Source: Rhizobium sophoriradicis
GTDB lineage: Bacteria; Pseudomonadota; Alphaproteobacteria; Rhizobiales; Rhizobiaceae
Length of the DNA stretch: 64,000 nucleotides
Direction: 5' to 3'
Assembly (NCBI RefSeq): GCF_003939025.1
Contig: NZ_RQIH01000015.1
Span: forward strand, 62,001-126,000
Of the stretch, positions 8,263-16,304 are shown one piece after another (the first letter of the stretch is position 1; every line of letters starts with the position of its first letter). The translations under genes and the position numbers were made by a program. The notes beneath the pieces are model-generated. The model was not told where the DNA came from. It worked only from the letters and a program-made list of their open reading frames with translations, and made no database searches.

Positions 8263-9671
8263 GCTTGACCAGCCTGAAGAGCGAGATCCTGCCGAAGCTT
8301 CTGTCCGGTACCCGGAGCGGTTTGCCGCTCGATCGTATCGGCGCCACCGATCCCCTGCAGGCGCTGGCGCTGGCTGGCCAGGCATTGCGGTTCGACCGTC
8401 CGCCGCCACCGGGACAGTTCCAAACCGAGGAGGCTATCACCGATCATGCGGCAATCCTGCCGGACGCGGCAAGGAAGCTCTTGCTTCGGCTGCTTTCCGG
8501 CAAGAACCAGGCGTCAGGTCAACTGTCCGCGGCAATCGTCCAAAAGCTTGCCGAAAAGAGGCTCCGGCTGCATCCGTTCGATCTGCCCAGGCTCGAACCG
8601 TTCGTGAAAGCCCACGCCGAAAATCTCGGAGCGGAAGCGCTTGCTTTTTCCGAGCGTGAAACGCCGGTCGCGCAGAAGCAGAATTACTTCGCGCCCGACA
8701 GCCTGAGTGACGACACCTGGATGCTGGCGACGCCAGCCGTGAAAGCTGGCTACATCAACGGCCGCAGAACTTCCGATCCGGATGCTGCGCGGGCGATGGT
8801 CGAGGCAGCCTGGACGTCGGAGAATGCCGATAGCCGCGTCCGCCTTCTCGCAGCGTTCTGGAAAAATCTGTCGGAAGCAGATGCGCCGTTTCTGAGGAGC
8901 TTGGAGAAGGATCGCGCGCCACGCGTTCGCGAGCTCGCTCAGAGGCTGCTCGTCCGCTTACCGGGGTTCGACGGGGACAATCCGGCTTTGCGCGCCGCCC
9001 TGGAACGCATCAAGGTTTCGCAGACCGGGCTGATTTTCAAGAAGGCGGCCCTGTCGCTCGACGTGCCCGCCACCGTCCGAGATTTTACAAAGATGAGCTG
9101 GCTCAACGAGACCTTCGGCCCAATCGGTCTGGAGGTTCTGGCCGACGCCTTGTCGATGACGGTAGATGGCGTGGTGGCTGCCGGCGAGAAGCAAGGCGAC
9201 CTCTTGGCGGCACTGCTTTTCATGGCGACGCAGGATAGGCGGCTGGATATCGTCAAGCTGATCACCGAGCGCCATCTCCTCAACGGTTGGGAGGCCTTTC
9301 ACCAGCTCGATAGCGAAATGCTGGCGGATTATCCCGCTGACATGCGGCAGCTCTGGATCGAATACATCTTTCGGCCGGGCAGGTGGGCGGCCGACACGTC
9401 GCCTTGGGCGATGCGGGCGATGGCGCAATGGCTGGGAGGGCAGACGACGGAGAACGTCTTCGGCGATATCCTGCGCTCCAAGCCGTGGCAGGCGTTGCGC
9501 GGGGACAGTGGGCGCTTCGAAGCCGATATCGCCGACAGCATGGCCGTCATGTGCCCGTCATCGATGCGTTCGACGCTGCGCGCCGAGCTTGCCGGGCTCG
9601 ATCCCGCCAAAAGCAGCAATGCCATTCTTTTCCTCGACCTCATGGACAGCCTGGAGACCGCAAATGCCTGA
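8259..9671 (+). CDS. DUF5691-like conserved protein of the MoxR/VWA operon
   Basis: A 470-residue protein with no signal peptide or membrane segment. The ATG at 8259 overlaps the previous TGA by four bases; a GTG nine bases earlier is also in frame. It looks like an alpha-helical repeat protein (repeated LRAALERI-, LAQRLLVRL-type helices around residues 200-260) such as HEAT-like scaffolds. I assign it to DUF5691 from memory because of the position between SWIM and MoxR genes; the function is unknown. It ends eight bases inside the MoxR gene, so translation is coupled. Confidence 0.75.
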   Translation: MSLTSLKSEILPKLLSGTRSGLPLDRIGATDPLQALALAGQALRFDRPPPPGQFQTEEAITDHAAILPDAARKLLLRLLSGKNQASGQLSAAIVQKLAEKRLRLHPFDLPRLEPFVKAHAENLGAEALAFSERETPVAQKQNYFAPDSLSDDTWMLATPAVKAGYINGRRTSDPDAARAMVEAAWTSENADSRVRLLAAFWKNLSEADAPFLRSLEKDRAPRVRELAQRLLVRLPGFDGDNPALRAALERIKVSQTGLIFKKAALSLDVPATVRDFTKMSWLNETFGPIGLEVLADALSMTVDGVVAAGEKQGDLLAALLFMATQDRRLDIVKLITERHLLNGWEAFHQLDSEMLADYPADMRQLWIEYIFRPGRWAADTSPWAMRAMAQWLGGQTTENVFGDILRSKPWQALRGDSGRFEADIADSMAVMCPSSMRSTLRAELAGLDPAKSSNAILFLDLMDSLETANA

Positions 9672-10746
9672 AGCCCAACTTCGCCGTCCTGCAGAGCAGA
9701 TCTACGCGGGCGAACTGGCCGCCCTTGCGAAGGGCGACGACCGTCCCCGACCCGCCAACTGGAAGCTCTCTCCGCAGGCGGTCGTTACCTATCTCCTTGG
9801 CGGAAAGGCATCCGATGGAGCGCCGGTATCGGCCAAATACGTCGGCAACCGGCGACTGATCGGAACGGCCGTCGCCACGCTCGCGACGGATCGGGCGCTG
9901 CTGCTGCTTGGCCTGCCGGGGACGGCGAAATCCTGGGTTTCCGAACATCTGGCCGCGGCGATATCAGGTTCTTCGCAACGCCTGATCCAGTGCACAGCCG
10001 GCACGGACGAAAATCAAATCCGCTATGGCTGGAACTATGCCTTGCTGCTCGCCAAGGGGCCGTCGCCGGAGGCGCTGGTCAAGACGCCTTTGGTGCGGGC
10101 GATGGAGGAGGGAACGCTGCTCCGGCTCGAGGAACTGACCCGCATGGGCTCCGACGTGCAGGACACGCTGATCACGGTTCTTTCGGAAAAGATCCTGCCT
10201 GTGCCGGAGCTCGATATCGCGATCGATGCCGAACGCGGCTTCAACGTCATCGCCACGGCCAATAATCGCGACAAGGGCGTCAACGAGCTTTCCTCGGCAC
10301 TGAAGCGGCGTTTCAACGTCGTGGTCCTGCCATCGCCGAACACGCTCGAAGAGGAAACCCAGATCGTCGTGAAGCGCGTCGGCGAGATCGGCACCAACCT
10401 CAGTCTGCCGCCGATCCAGCCCGCGGACAAGGAACTCGCCCGCGTCGTTACCCTGTTCCGTGAAATTCGGGACGGCAAGACCCTGAACGGCAAGACGAAA
10501 CTGAAGACCTCGACCGGTACGCTGTCGACCGCCGAGGCGATCTCCGTCGGCGTTTCGGCCTGGGCGGAAGCCGCTCATTTCGGCGATGGCCGCATCGATG
10601 CCAATGCGCTTGCCACCAATATTGTCGGCGCGGTCGTCAAGGATCCGGTGCAGGATGGCGTCGCCTTGTCGGAATATCTTGAAACCGTAGTGCGCACCCG
10701 CGACGGCTGGCGCGATCTTTACGAGGCCATCCGCGAGGTGATCTGA
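9664..10746 (+). CDS. MoxR-type AAA+ ATPase (YehL-like)
   Basis: A 360-residue AAA+ ATPase. Walker A is GLPGTAKS at about residues 82-90, the Walker B region is LLRLEEL near 152, the sensor-1 stretch is NVIATANNRD near 195-203, and LKRRFN carries the likely arginine finger. Proteins of the MoxR group usually work with a VWA partner to insert metals or remodel target proteins, and a VWA gene is encoded two genes downstream. The ATG at 9664 lies within the end of the previous gene (8-base overlap). A much longer in-frame reading is only an antisense-free extension into that gene and is not used. Confidence 0.93.
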   Translation: MPEAQLRRPAEQIYAGELAALAKGDDRPRPANWKLSPQAVVTYLLGGKASDGAPVSAKYVGNRRLIGTAVATLATDRALLLLGLPGTAKSWVSEHLAAAISGSSQRLIQCTAGTDENQIRYGWNYALLLAKGPSPEALVKTPLVRAMEEGTLLRLEELTRMGSDVQDTLITVLSEKILPVPELDIAIDAERGFNVIATANNRDKGVNELSSALKRRFNVVVLPSPNTLEEETQIVVKRVGEIGTNLSLPPIQPADKELARVVTLFREIRDGKTLNGKTKLKTSTGTLSTAEAISVGVSAWAEAAHFGDGRIDANALATNIVGAVVKDPVQDGVALSEYLETVVRTRDGWRDLYEAIREVI

Positions 10747-10749
10747 ACC

Positions 10750-13080
10750 ATGAAGCGGAAGGCTCATCTCTTCGGCATCCGCCATCACGGGCCGGGTTCG
10801 GCGGCGCTTCTGAAGGGCGCGCTCGATGCGCTCGATCCGGCCTGCGTGCTGATCGAAGGGTCGACGGAAGGCGATGCGCTGATCCAGCATGCGGCGCTGC
10901 CTGGCATGAAGCCGCCATTGGCCATGCTGTTTTACGCGGCGGACGAGGCCGCCAATGCCGTCTTCGCGCCCTTTGCGGAATTTTCTCCGGAATGGGTGGC
11001 CATGCAATGGGCGCTTGCGCACGGCCGTCCTGTCCGTTTCATCGACTGGCCCGCCGCCGTGTCTCTGGCGCTCACCAAAGCGGCCCGGGAGGAACGGCTT
11101 GCCGCCCTCGAAAGGAAGGCGGCGGAGTTGACAGAAAATAGCGACGGCGAAGATCCGGAGGAGGGCGCTTCGGAAGCCCCCACGATCCGCCTCGACCCGC
11201 TCGATCTGCTTGCCGAGGCCGCCGGATATGGTGATGGCGAGAGCTTCTGGAACGTATTGATCGAACAGCACGGCAGCGGCCAGTCGCCGCTTGAAATTTT
11301 CGCCGCCATAGAAGCGGCAATGACGGAAGCGCGTCAACATCAGGCGGATGCCGGCGGCATGAGCGATGCCGAATGGCTGCGTGAAAAGCGCCGTGAAGCC
11401 TTCATGCGCGGGCATATCCGGGATGCGCTGAAGCAGCATGACGGCGAGGTTGCGGTCGTGATCGGCGCCTGGCATGTGGGTGGGCTGCGCACCGAGACGA
11501 CGGTCGCCGAGGACCGCGCCATCGTCAAGGATCTGCCGAGGGTGAAGGTGGAAGCGACCTGGGCGCCCTGGAGCGACGGGCGGTTGAGCTACGCGTCCGG
11601 CTATGGCGCAGGCGTCATTTCGCCCGGCTGGTATCGGCATCTCTGGAGCCTCTATTCCAGCGATCGTCATGACGGACCGGAAGCCTTTGCCGCCGTCTGG
11701 CAGGCGCGGACGGCAGCTCTTTTGCGGCAGGAAGGTTTTGACGCTTCGACAGCCTCAGCCATTGAGGCGGCCCGCCTTGCGCTCGGGCTCGCCAGCATGC
11801 GGGGACTGAGCGTGCCCGGACTGGCCGAAATGCGGGATGCCTCGCTTTCCAGCCTATGCCATGGCGACGACATCCCGCTCGCGATGATCGAACGCAGGCT
11901 TTATATCGGCAGCCAGATCGGCGAGATCGACGAAGCGGTGCCGCAAATGCCGCTCGCCAAGGATTTCGAGCTGTGGTGCCGCAGGACACGGCTGAAGCCG
12001 GAAGAAACGGCAAGCGAGATCAAGCTCGATCTGCGCAGCGAGGCGGGGCTGCTCAAATCGACCTTCCTGCACCGCCTCAACCTGATTGGCGTCCATTGGG
12101 GCCGGCTGATCGACGCGGAGGCCGGGCGCGGAACCTACCGCGAAATTTGGAGCCTCGCATGGTCGCCGGACATGTCCGTCGGGCTGGCGGAGGCGTTTGT
12201 CTGGGGCCTGACGATCGAACAGGCCGCAGCGGCTGCGACGATCGATCGAGGCAGAAACGCGAACGGCATCGCGGCGCTTTCGGAACTGGTGCGCGGCGCG
12301 CTGGTTGCCGATCTTCCCGAAGCCGCCAGCGCCTGTATCGATCTTCTGCAGGCCGCCGCCGTGCAGAACAATGACATCACCGATCTGATGAACGCGGTCG
12401 CGCCGCTGGTGCGCATTGTCCGCTACGGAACCGCCCGCAAGCTGCCGGAGTCGGAGCTTCGCGCGCTGATCACCGCACTCAGCGTCGAAGTCAATGCCGA
12501 CGTCCGGATCGGTTCTCGCCAACTGGACGATGATGCCGCATCTCAGCGCATCATCGCCATGCGCGCCTATGACGAAGCTCTTGGCCTGTTTGGCGATCCC
12601 GCGCTGCTTGCGGAATGGCGGCGCCAACTTGCCCTCCTGGTCGACGACGAGCAGGCGGCGGCGCCGGTCGTGGGCTTCAGTCTCCGCCGTCTGCATGACC
12701 TTAGCCTTTGGGACGAGCCGCGGCTCTCGGCTGCCTTCTCGCGGCAGATCGTGGGCGAGAGCCCCACACGGGCCGGCGCCTTCATCGAAGCCTTCATTTC
12801 GGGGTCTGCGGAGGTGCTGATCCAGGATCAGACGCTGCTCTTCCTCATCGACGAATGGCTCTGCGGGCTGGACGAGGAGGTTTTCGTGGAGAGCCTGCCG
12901 CTCTTCCGGCGTGCGCTGACCGGTTTCGATGCGGTCGGCCGCAAGCGGATCATGGAACGCGTCGCCGGTGGAAGAAAGGAACGATCGGCCGCGCCTGATG
13001 TGATCGAGGACAACCCTGCCTTCGAACGGGCGCTGCCTTTGCTGAAGACGATCCTGGGAATGGACGCGCATGACTTCTGA
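10750..13080 (+). CDS. DUF5682-like large protein, possibly TraB/ChaN-like hydrolase fold (YehM-like)
   Basis: A 776-residue cytoplasmic protein, the largest of the operon. The N-terminus has GIRHHGPGS and, about 25 residues on, VLIEG; near residue 235 comes AVVIGAWHVGGL. This spacing of conserved His and Glu with a late G-x-x-H recalls TraB/TIKI and ChaN/EreA-like domains, but this is by-eye similarity only. The C-terminal two thirds are helical and unassigned. It starts three bases after the MoxR stop and ends 11 bases inside the VWA gene. DUF5682 proteins are repeatedly linked to MoxR and VWA genes. Confidence 0.8.
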   Translation: MKRKAHLFGIRHHGPGSAALLKGALDALDPACVLIEGSTEGDALIQHAALPGMKPPLAMLFYAADEAANAVFAPFAEFSPEWVAMQWALAHGRPVRFIDWPAAVSLALTKAAREERLAALERKAAELTENSDGEDPEEGASEAPTIRLDPLDLLAEAAGYGDGESFWNVLIEQHGSGQSPLEIFAAIEAAMTEARQHQADAGGMSDAEWLREKRREAFMRGHIRDALKQHDGEVAVVIGAWHVGGLRTETTVAEDRAIVKDLPRVKVEATWAPWSDGRLSYASGYGAGVISPGWYRHLWSLYSSDRHDGPEAFAAVWQARTAALLRQEGFDASTASAIEAARLALGLASMRGLSVPGLAEMRDASLSSLCHGDDIPLAMIERRLYIGSQIGEIDEAVPQMPLAKDFELWCRRTRLKPEETASEIKLDLRSEAGLLKSTFLHRLNLIGVHWGRLIDAEAGRGTYREIWSLAWSPDMSVGLAEAFVWGLTIEQAAAAATIDRGRNANGIAALSELVRGALVADLPEAASACIDLLQAAAVQNNDITDLMNAVAPLVRIVRYGTARKLPESELRALITALSVEVNADVRIGSRQLDDDAASQRIIAMRAYDEALGLFGDPALLAEWRRQLALLVDDEQAAAPVVGFSLRRLHDLSLWDEPRLSAAFSRQIVGESPTRAGAFIEAFISGSAEVLIQDQTLLFLIDEWLCGLDEEVFVESLPLFRRALTGFDAVGRKRIMERVAGGRKERSAAPDVIEDNPAFERALPLLKTILGMDAHDF

Positions 13081-14218
13081 ACGTATCCGACGCTGGAAGC
13101 TGGCACTTGGTGACGACGACATGGAGGGTCTCGGCGAGCGGGACCAGCGCCTGAGCCGCGCGCTGTCGGTTCTCTACGAATCCGAAGGGCGCAAGGGGCG
13201 CGGCGGGCTCGGTGCGTCCTCGCCGAAAGTATCGCGCTGGCTCGGCGACATCCGCGAGTTCTTTCCTTCGCCTGTCGTCCAGGTCATCCAGAAGGACGCG
13301 TTCGAGCGTCTCAATCTCAAGGCGCTGATGCTGGAGCCGGAGTTTCTCGAGACGCTGGAAGCGGACGTGCATCTCGTTGCCGATCTCATCTCCCTGCGCG
13401 GTGCAATGCCCGCGAAGACCATGGAGACTGCCCGCGCGGTGGTCAACAAGGTGGTCGAGGATCTGATGAAGCGATTGCAGTCCAAAACGGTGGAGAAGGT
13501 GACCGGCGCCCTGAACCGTTCGCAGCGCACCCACCGGCCTCGCCACGCCGATATCGACTGGCCAAGGACGATCCGCGCCAATCTTCGTCACTACCAGGAG
13601 GATTTCCACACGATCGTGCCGGAGACCCTGGTGGGGTTCGCGCGCAAAAGCCGGACGCAGGCCGATCTCGATCATGTCATGCTGTGCGTCGACCAGTCCG
13701 GTTCGATGGCATCTTCGGTCGTTTACGCATCGATCTTTGCCGCCGTCATGGCGTCGCTTCCGGTCCTGTCGACGAAGCTCGTCTGTTTCGACACCGCGAT
13801 CGTCGACCTGACGGAAGATCTGGCCGATCCGGTCAAGGTTTTGTTCGGCGTGCAACTCGGCGGCGGCACGGATATCAATGCGGCGCTTGCCTATTGCGAG
13901 ACCAAGATCGACCGACCGAACAAGACCCATCTCGTTCTCATCACCGACCTTTACGAAGGCGGGGATGCCGGCTCCATGCTGGCGCGTGTCGCCGCGCTCA
14001 AGCAATCCGGCGTCAACGTCATCGTTCTGCTGGCGCTCTCCGACGACGGCAGGCCGGGCTACGACGCCCGCCACGCCGGCGCGATCGCCGCCATGGATTG
14101 CCCGGTCTTCGCCTGCACGCCGGATCAATTTCCTGACTTGATGGCCGTTGCCCTGACGAAGCAGGATATCGGACAATGGGCAAGCGCAAATGGAATCGGA
14201 CTTGTGCGCGGTACCTAG
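13070..14218 (+). CDS. VWA (CoxE-like) domain protein, partner of the MoxR ATPase (YehP-like)
   Basis: A 382-residue protein whose C-terminal half is a von Willebrand factor A domain with a complete MIDAS: DQSGS near residue 205, the TD of GGGTDINAAL near 263 and the Asp of ITDLYEGGD near 291. The N-terminal half is helical and may be the adaptor part. Such proteins bind a metal-dependent ligand and recruit MoxR-type AAA+ rings to a substrate. The start overlaps the previous gene by 11 bases. It is the last gene of the five-gene operon; azlD follows on the opposite strand. Confidence 0.9.
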   Translation: MTSERIRRWKLALGDDDMEGLGERDQRLSRALSVLYESEGRKGRGGLGASSPKVSRWLGDIREFFPSPVVQVIQKDAFERLNLKALMLEPEFLETLEADVHLVADLISLRGAMPAKTMETARAVVNKVVEDLMKRLQSKTVEKVTGALNRSQRTHRPRHADIDWPRTIRANLRHYQEDFHTIVPETLVGFARKSRTQADLDHVMLCVDQSGSMASSVVYASIFAAVMASLPVLSTKLVCFDTAIVDLTEDLADPVKVLFGVQLGGGTDINAALAYCETKIDRPNKTHLVLITDLYEGGDAGSMLARVAALKQSGVNVIVLLALSDDGRPGYDARHAGAIAAMDCPVFACTPDQFPDLMAVALTKQDIGQWASANGIGLVRGT

Positions 14219-14234
14219 TCCCCTTCAAAGCCGT

Positions 14235-14540
14235 TCAGTTCAGGCCGATCGCCCTGAGCAACGCTACGCAGACGACGCCGGCCGCGACGGAGACCAGCAT
14301 CGGCAAGCGAAGGGCCGCGAGCGCGGTAACGGCACAGGCGGCGCTCTCCGCGATCCCTGTCGCAAAAGCGGTCGGCGCCACCACGGCCATGAGCACTGCG
14401 GGTGGAATGGATTCGATCGCTTTGCGCCTGCTGCCGTCCAGCGACACATACCGCAGCAGAAAGAGCCCGCTGACACGCGTCAGGATCGTCGCAGCCGCCA
14501 TGGCCAGAATGGCGAACAAGGTCTGCAGGTCGAGCGTCAT
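14235..14540 (-). CDS. azlD: AzlD-family membrane protein, small subunit of an amino-acid exporter
   Basis: A 101-residue protein with three or four hydrophobic helices and the typical RVSGLFLLRYV start region. AzlD works with AzlC in export of branched-chain amino acids or their analogues. Its ATG at 14540 overlaps the azlC stop by four bases. The convergent VWA gene ends 16 bases away. Confidence 0.9.
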   Translation of the reverse strand: MTLDLQTLFAILAMAAATILTRVSGLFLLRYVSLDGSRRKAIESIPPAVLMAVVAPTAFATGIAESAACAVTALAALRLPMLVSVAAGVVCVALLRAIGLN

Positions 14541-15241
14541 GGCGTCACCTCCAGGCGGCGCATACCGCTGAAGGTCGCGGCCGCGACACCGGCAAGAGCA
14601 CCGGCCGCGACATACCAGACGCCGGGTACGAAGTGATGGGTAAGCACGGCCGCCGCCGCACTCGCAAGCAGAACGGCGCCGGTCTCGCGTCCCTTCCAGA
14701 AACCCATGACGAGCACGATGAAGACGGCCGGAAAGGCAAAGTCCAATCCGAGCGTTGCGGGATCGCCGAGGAACGTCCCGAGTGTGGCGCCCGCCAGCCC
14801 GGAAAGAACCCATGCCAGGTAGAAGGGCGCTGCCAGCCCAGCAAACCATGCCGGTTTCAGCCTCGCCACCCCGGCGCGGAATTCCGCCATCGCCCAGATT
14901 TCATCGGCCAGAAAAAGTATGGAGAGATAACGGGCGCGCGGTGAAAACGACTGCATCTTTGTGACGATCGATGCTCCCATCAGCACATGGCGGATGTTGA
15001 CGAGAAGGGCTGCCAAGCCGAGGCTTGTCCAGGAGGCGGGATGTGTCCAGATATCCATCGCCACGAATTGCGAGCCGCCGGCAAAAACCAGCGCGCTCAT
15101 CAGGCCGACTTCAAGAGCCGAGAGCCCCTTCGTCGCGGCGACGGCGCCGAACACCAGCCCAATGGGGATGACGGCGGCAACGAGTGGCGCGATCGCCCGC
15201 ATTCCGCCTGAAAATTCGGCCCAGATTTTATTTTTGCGCAC
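14537..15241 (-). CDS. azlC: AzlC-family membrane protein, large subunit of an amino-acid exporter
   Basis: A 234-residue integral membrane protein with the family hallmark PIGLVFGAVA followed by ALVFAGGSQFVA. Several helices alternate with short loops. I start it at the GTG at 15241, which has GGAGG seven bases upstream; an ATG at 15271 is in frame but has no good ribosome site. It is encoded after an AraC regulator on the same strand, with a putative operator in the gap. Confidence 0.88.
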   Translation of the reverse strand: MRKNKIWAEFSGGMRAIAPLVAAVIPIGLVFGAVAATKGLSALEVGLMSALVFAGGSQFVAMDIWTHPASWTSLGLAALLVNIRHVLMGASIVTKMQSFSPRARYLSILFLADEIWAMAEFRAGVARLKPAWFAGLAAPFYLAWVLSGLAGATLGTFLGDPATLGLDFAFPAVFIVLVMGFWKGRETGAVLLASAAAAVLTHHFVPGVWYVAAGALAGVAAATFSGMRRLEVTP

Positions 15242-15285
15242 GTTCGAACCTCCGCTTGATGCCGAGGTCATAGAACCGTGGCGAA

Positions 15286-15308
15286 GCGACGTCTTGAACG
15301 AAAGTGAT
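15286..15308. promoter_or_regulatory. Putative AraC operator upstream of azlC (copy 1 of a repeat)
   Basis: The sequence CTTGAACGAAAGTGAT (15293-15308), preceded by GCGACGT, lies between the araC stop and the azlC start. It matches a second copy upstream of araC in 15 of 16 core bases and in the same orientation. A repeat flanking a regulator gene and preceding both possible target genes is typical of binding sites for that regulator. Confidence 0.6.
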
Positions 15309-16165
15309 TATCGCGCCCGGTACTGGCCAGGGGTTAATCCCGTGCGCGCCTTGAAGTGCCTGGTGAAATGGGCCTGGTCGGCAAAACCGCATTCCAGCGC
15401 GACCTCTGCCGGCAGGTCACCCGCCCGTAGCCGGCGGCGCGCGCTCCTGATGCGGACATCGGTCAGGAAGGCGTGCGGCGTGATATGGAATTCCTTGCGG
15501 AAGGCGCGGATCAGATGCGCGCGGCTGAGGCCGGCGACGGCGGCGAGTTCTTCCAGCCCCAGATCGGTCGCATAGTGTTCCGTCAGATAATCCCGCGCGC
15601 GCCGAACCGCTGAACGCTCCGAGGTGTCGGTCGGCACGATGATCGAGCTTCCATGTTGGCGAAACATTGCGTCGAGCACCAGGAACATGCTCTGGCTGGT
15701 CTCCAGTGCCCCGACTCCGGCCTCCAAGGTCCGGTGGGCACCAAGAAACGCCGCGGCCAGTTTGGGATCATGAAGGATCTGCTTGCCGAAGGCCGGCGTG
15801 CCGTGAAAGACGCGCCCGGTGACATCCTCGAGGATTTCGCGAAAGAGCGACAGGTCGGGATAGATCATGCGATAGCGATAGCCGGCATCGGTCGGCGCCC
15901 CGTCATGCGTCTCGCCTGGATTGATCAAATAGAGATCGCCGGGGCCGGAGGCTTCGCGAGCACCGCAGATCGTGGCGATCTGGCTGCCGCTCTCGATGGC
16001 GCCGATGCTGAACGTATCATGGGCGTGCGGTGCGAACTCATGCGTCAGGAAGGTTGCGCTCAGGCATTCCATGCCGCCGAAGCGCGGATCGCGCCAAAAG
16101 CGCGTCGTCTCTGCTCCCGCGAGTGGCATGGCTTCGGTCGCCTGTTCCTGGGAAATATTCTGCAT
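15308..16165 (-). CDS. AraC-family transcriptional regulator, likely controlling azlCD
   Basis: A 285-residue regulator. The N-terminal cupin-type effector domain includes HEFAPHAHDTFSIGAIESG. The C-terminus has two helix-turn-helix motifs, with LGLEELAAVAGLSRAHLIRA and the family signature around CGFADQAHFTRHFK. This architecture (AraC_binding plus HTH_18) is common for regulators of amino-acid exporters. The gene is upstream of azlC on the same strand. The repeated site on each side suggests it controls itself and azlCD. Confidence 0.92.
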   Translation of the reverse strand: MQNISQEQATEAMPLAGAETTRFWRDPRFGGMECLSATFLTHEFAPHAHDTFSIGAIESGSQIATICGAREASGPGDLYLINPGETHDGAPTDAGYRYRMIYPDLSLFREILEDVTGRVFHGTPAFGKQILHDPKLAAAFLGAHRTLEAGVGALETSQSMFLVLDAMFRQHGSSIIVPTDTSERSAVRRARDYLTEHYATDLGLEELAAVAGLSRAHLIRAFRKEFHITPHAFLTDVRIRSARRRLRAGDLPAEVALECGFADQAHFTRHFKARTGLTPGQYRAR

Positions 16166-16188
16166 CGGGCGGATATAACAGTTTTACC

Positions 16189-16213
16189 GCGACGCTTCTT
16201 GAACAAAAGTGAT
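16189..16213. promoter_or_regulatory. Putative AraC operator upstream of araC (copy 2 of a repeat)
   Basis: CTTGAACAAAAGTGAT (16198-16213), preceded by GCGACGCTT, lies 24-48 bases before the araC ATG and repeats the site upstream of azlC. It is probably the autoregulatory site. Binding is inferred from the repeat. Confidence 0.6.
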
Positions 16214-16304
16214 CAGCGAAACCGGCCCTTTTGCCTTCGGAGCTTCGGCAACACATTCCCAGCCGGTCGCCAAAAGATATCGGTTTCTGGAACCGTTGCT
16301 CGAG

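Noticed and set aside
9964..11670. Minus-strand open frame of 568 codons
   Set aside because: Opposite the MoxR and DUF5682-like genes; Arg/Gly-rich composition without motifs marks it as antisense shadow.
11854..14176. Two minus-strand frames of over 400 codons (11854-13122 and 12950-14176)
   Set aside because: They are opposite the DUF5682-like and VWA genes, which have clear families and tight gene overlaps.
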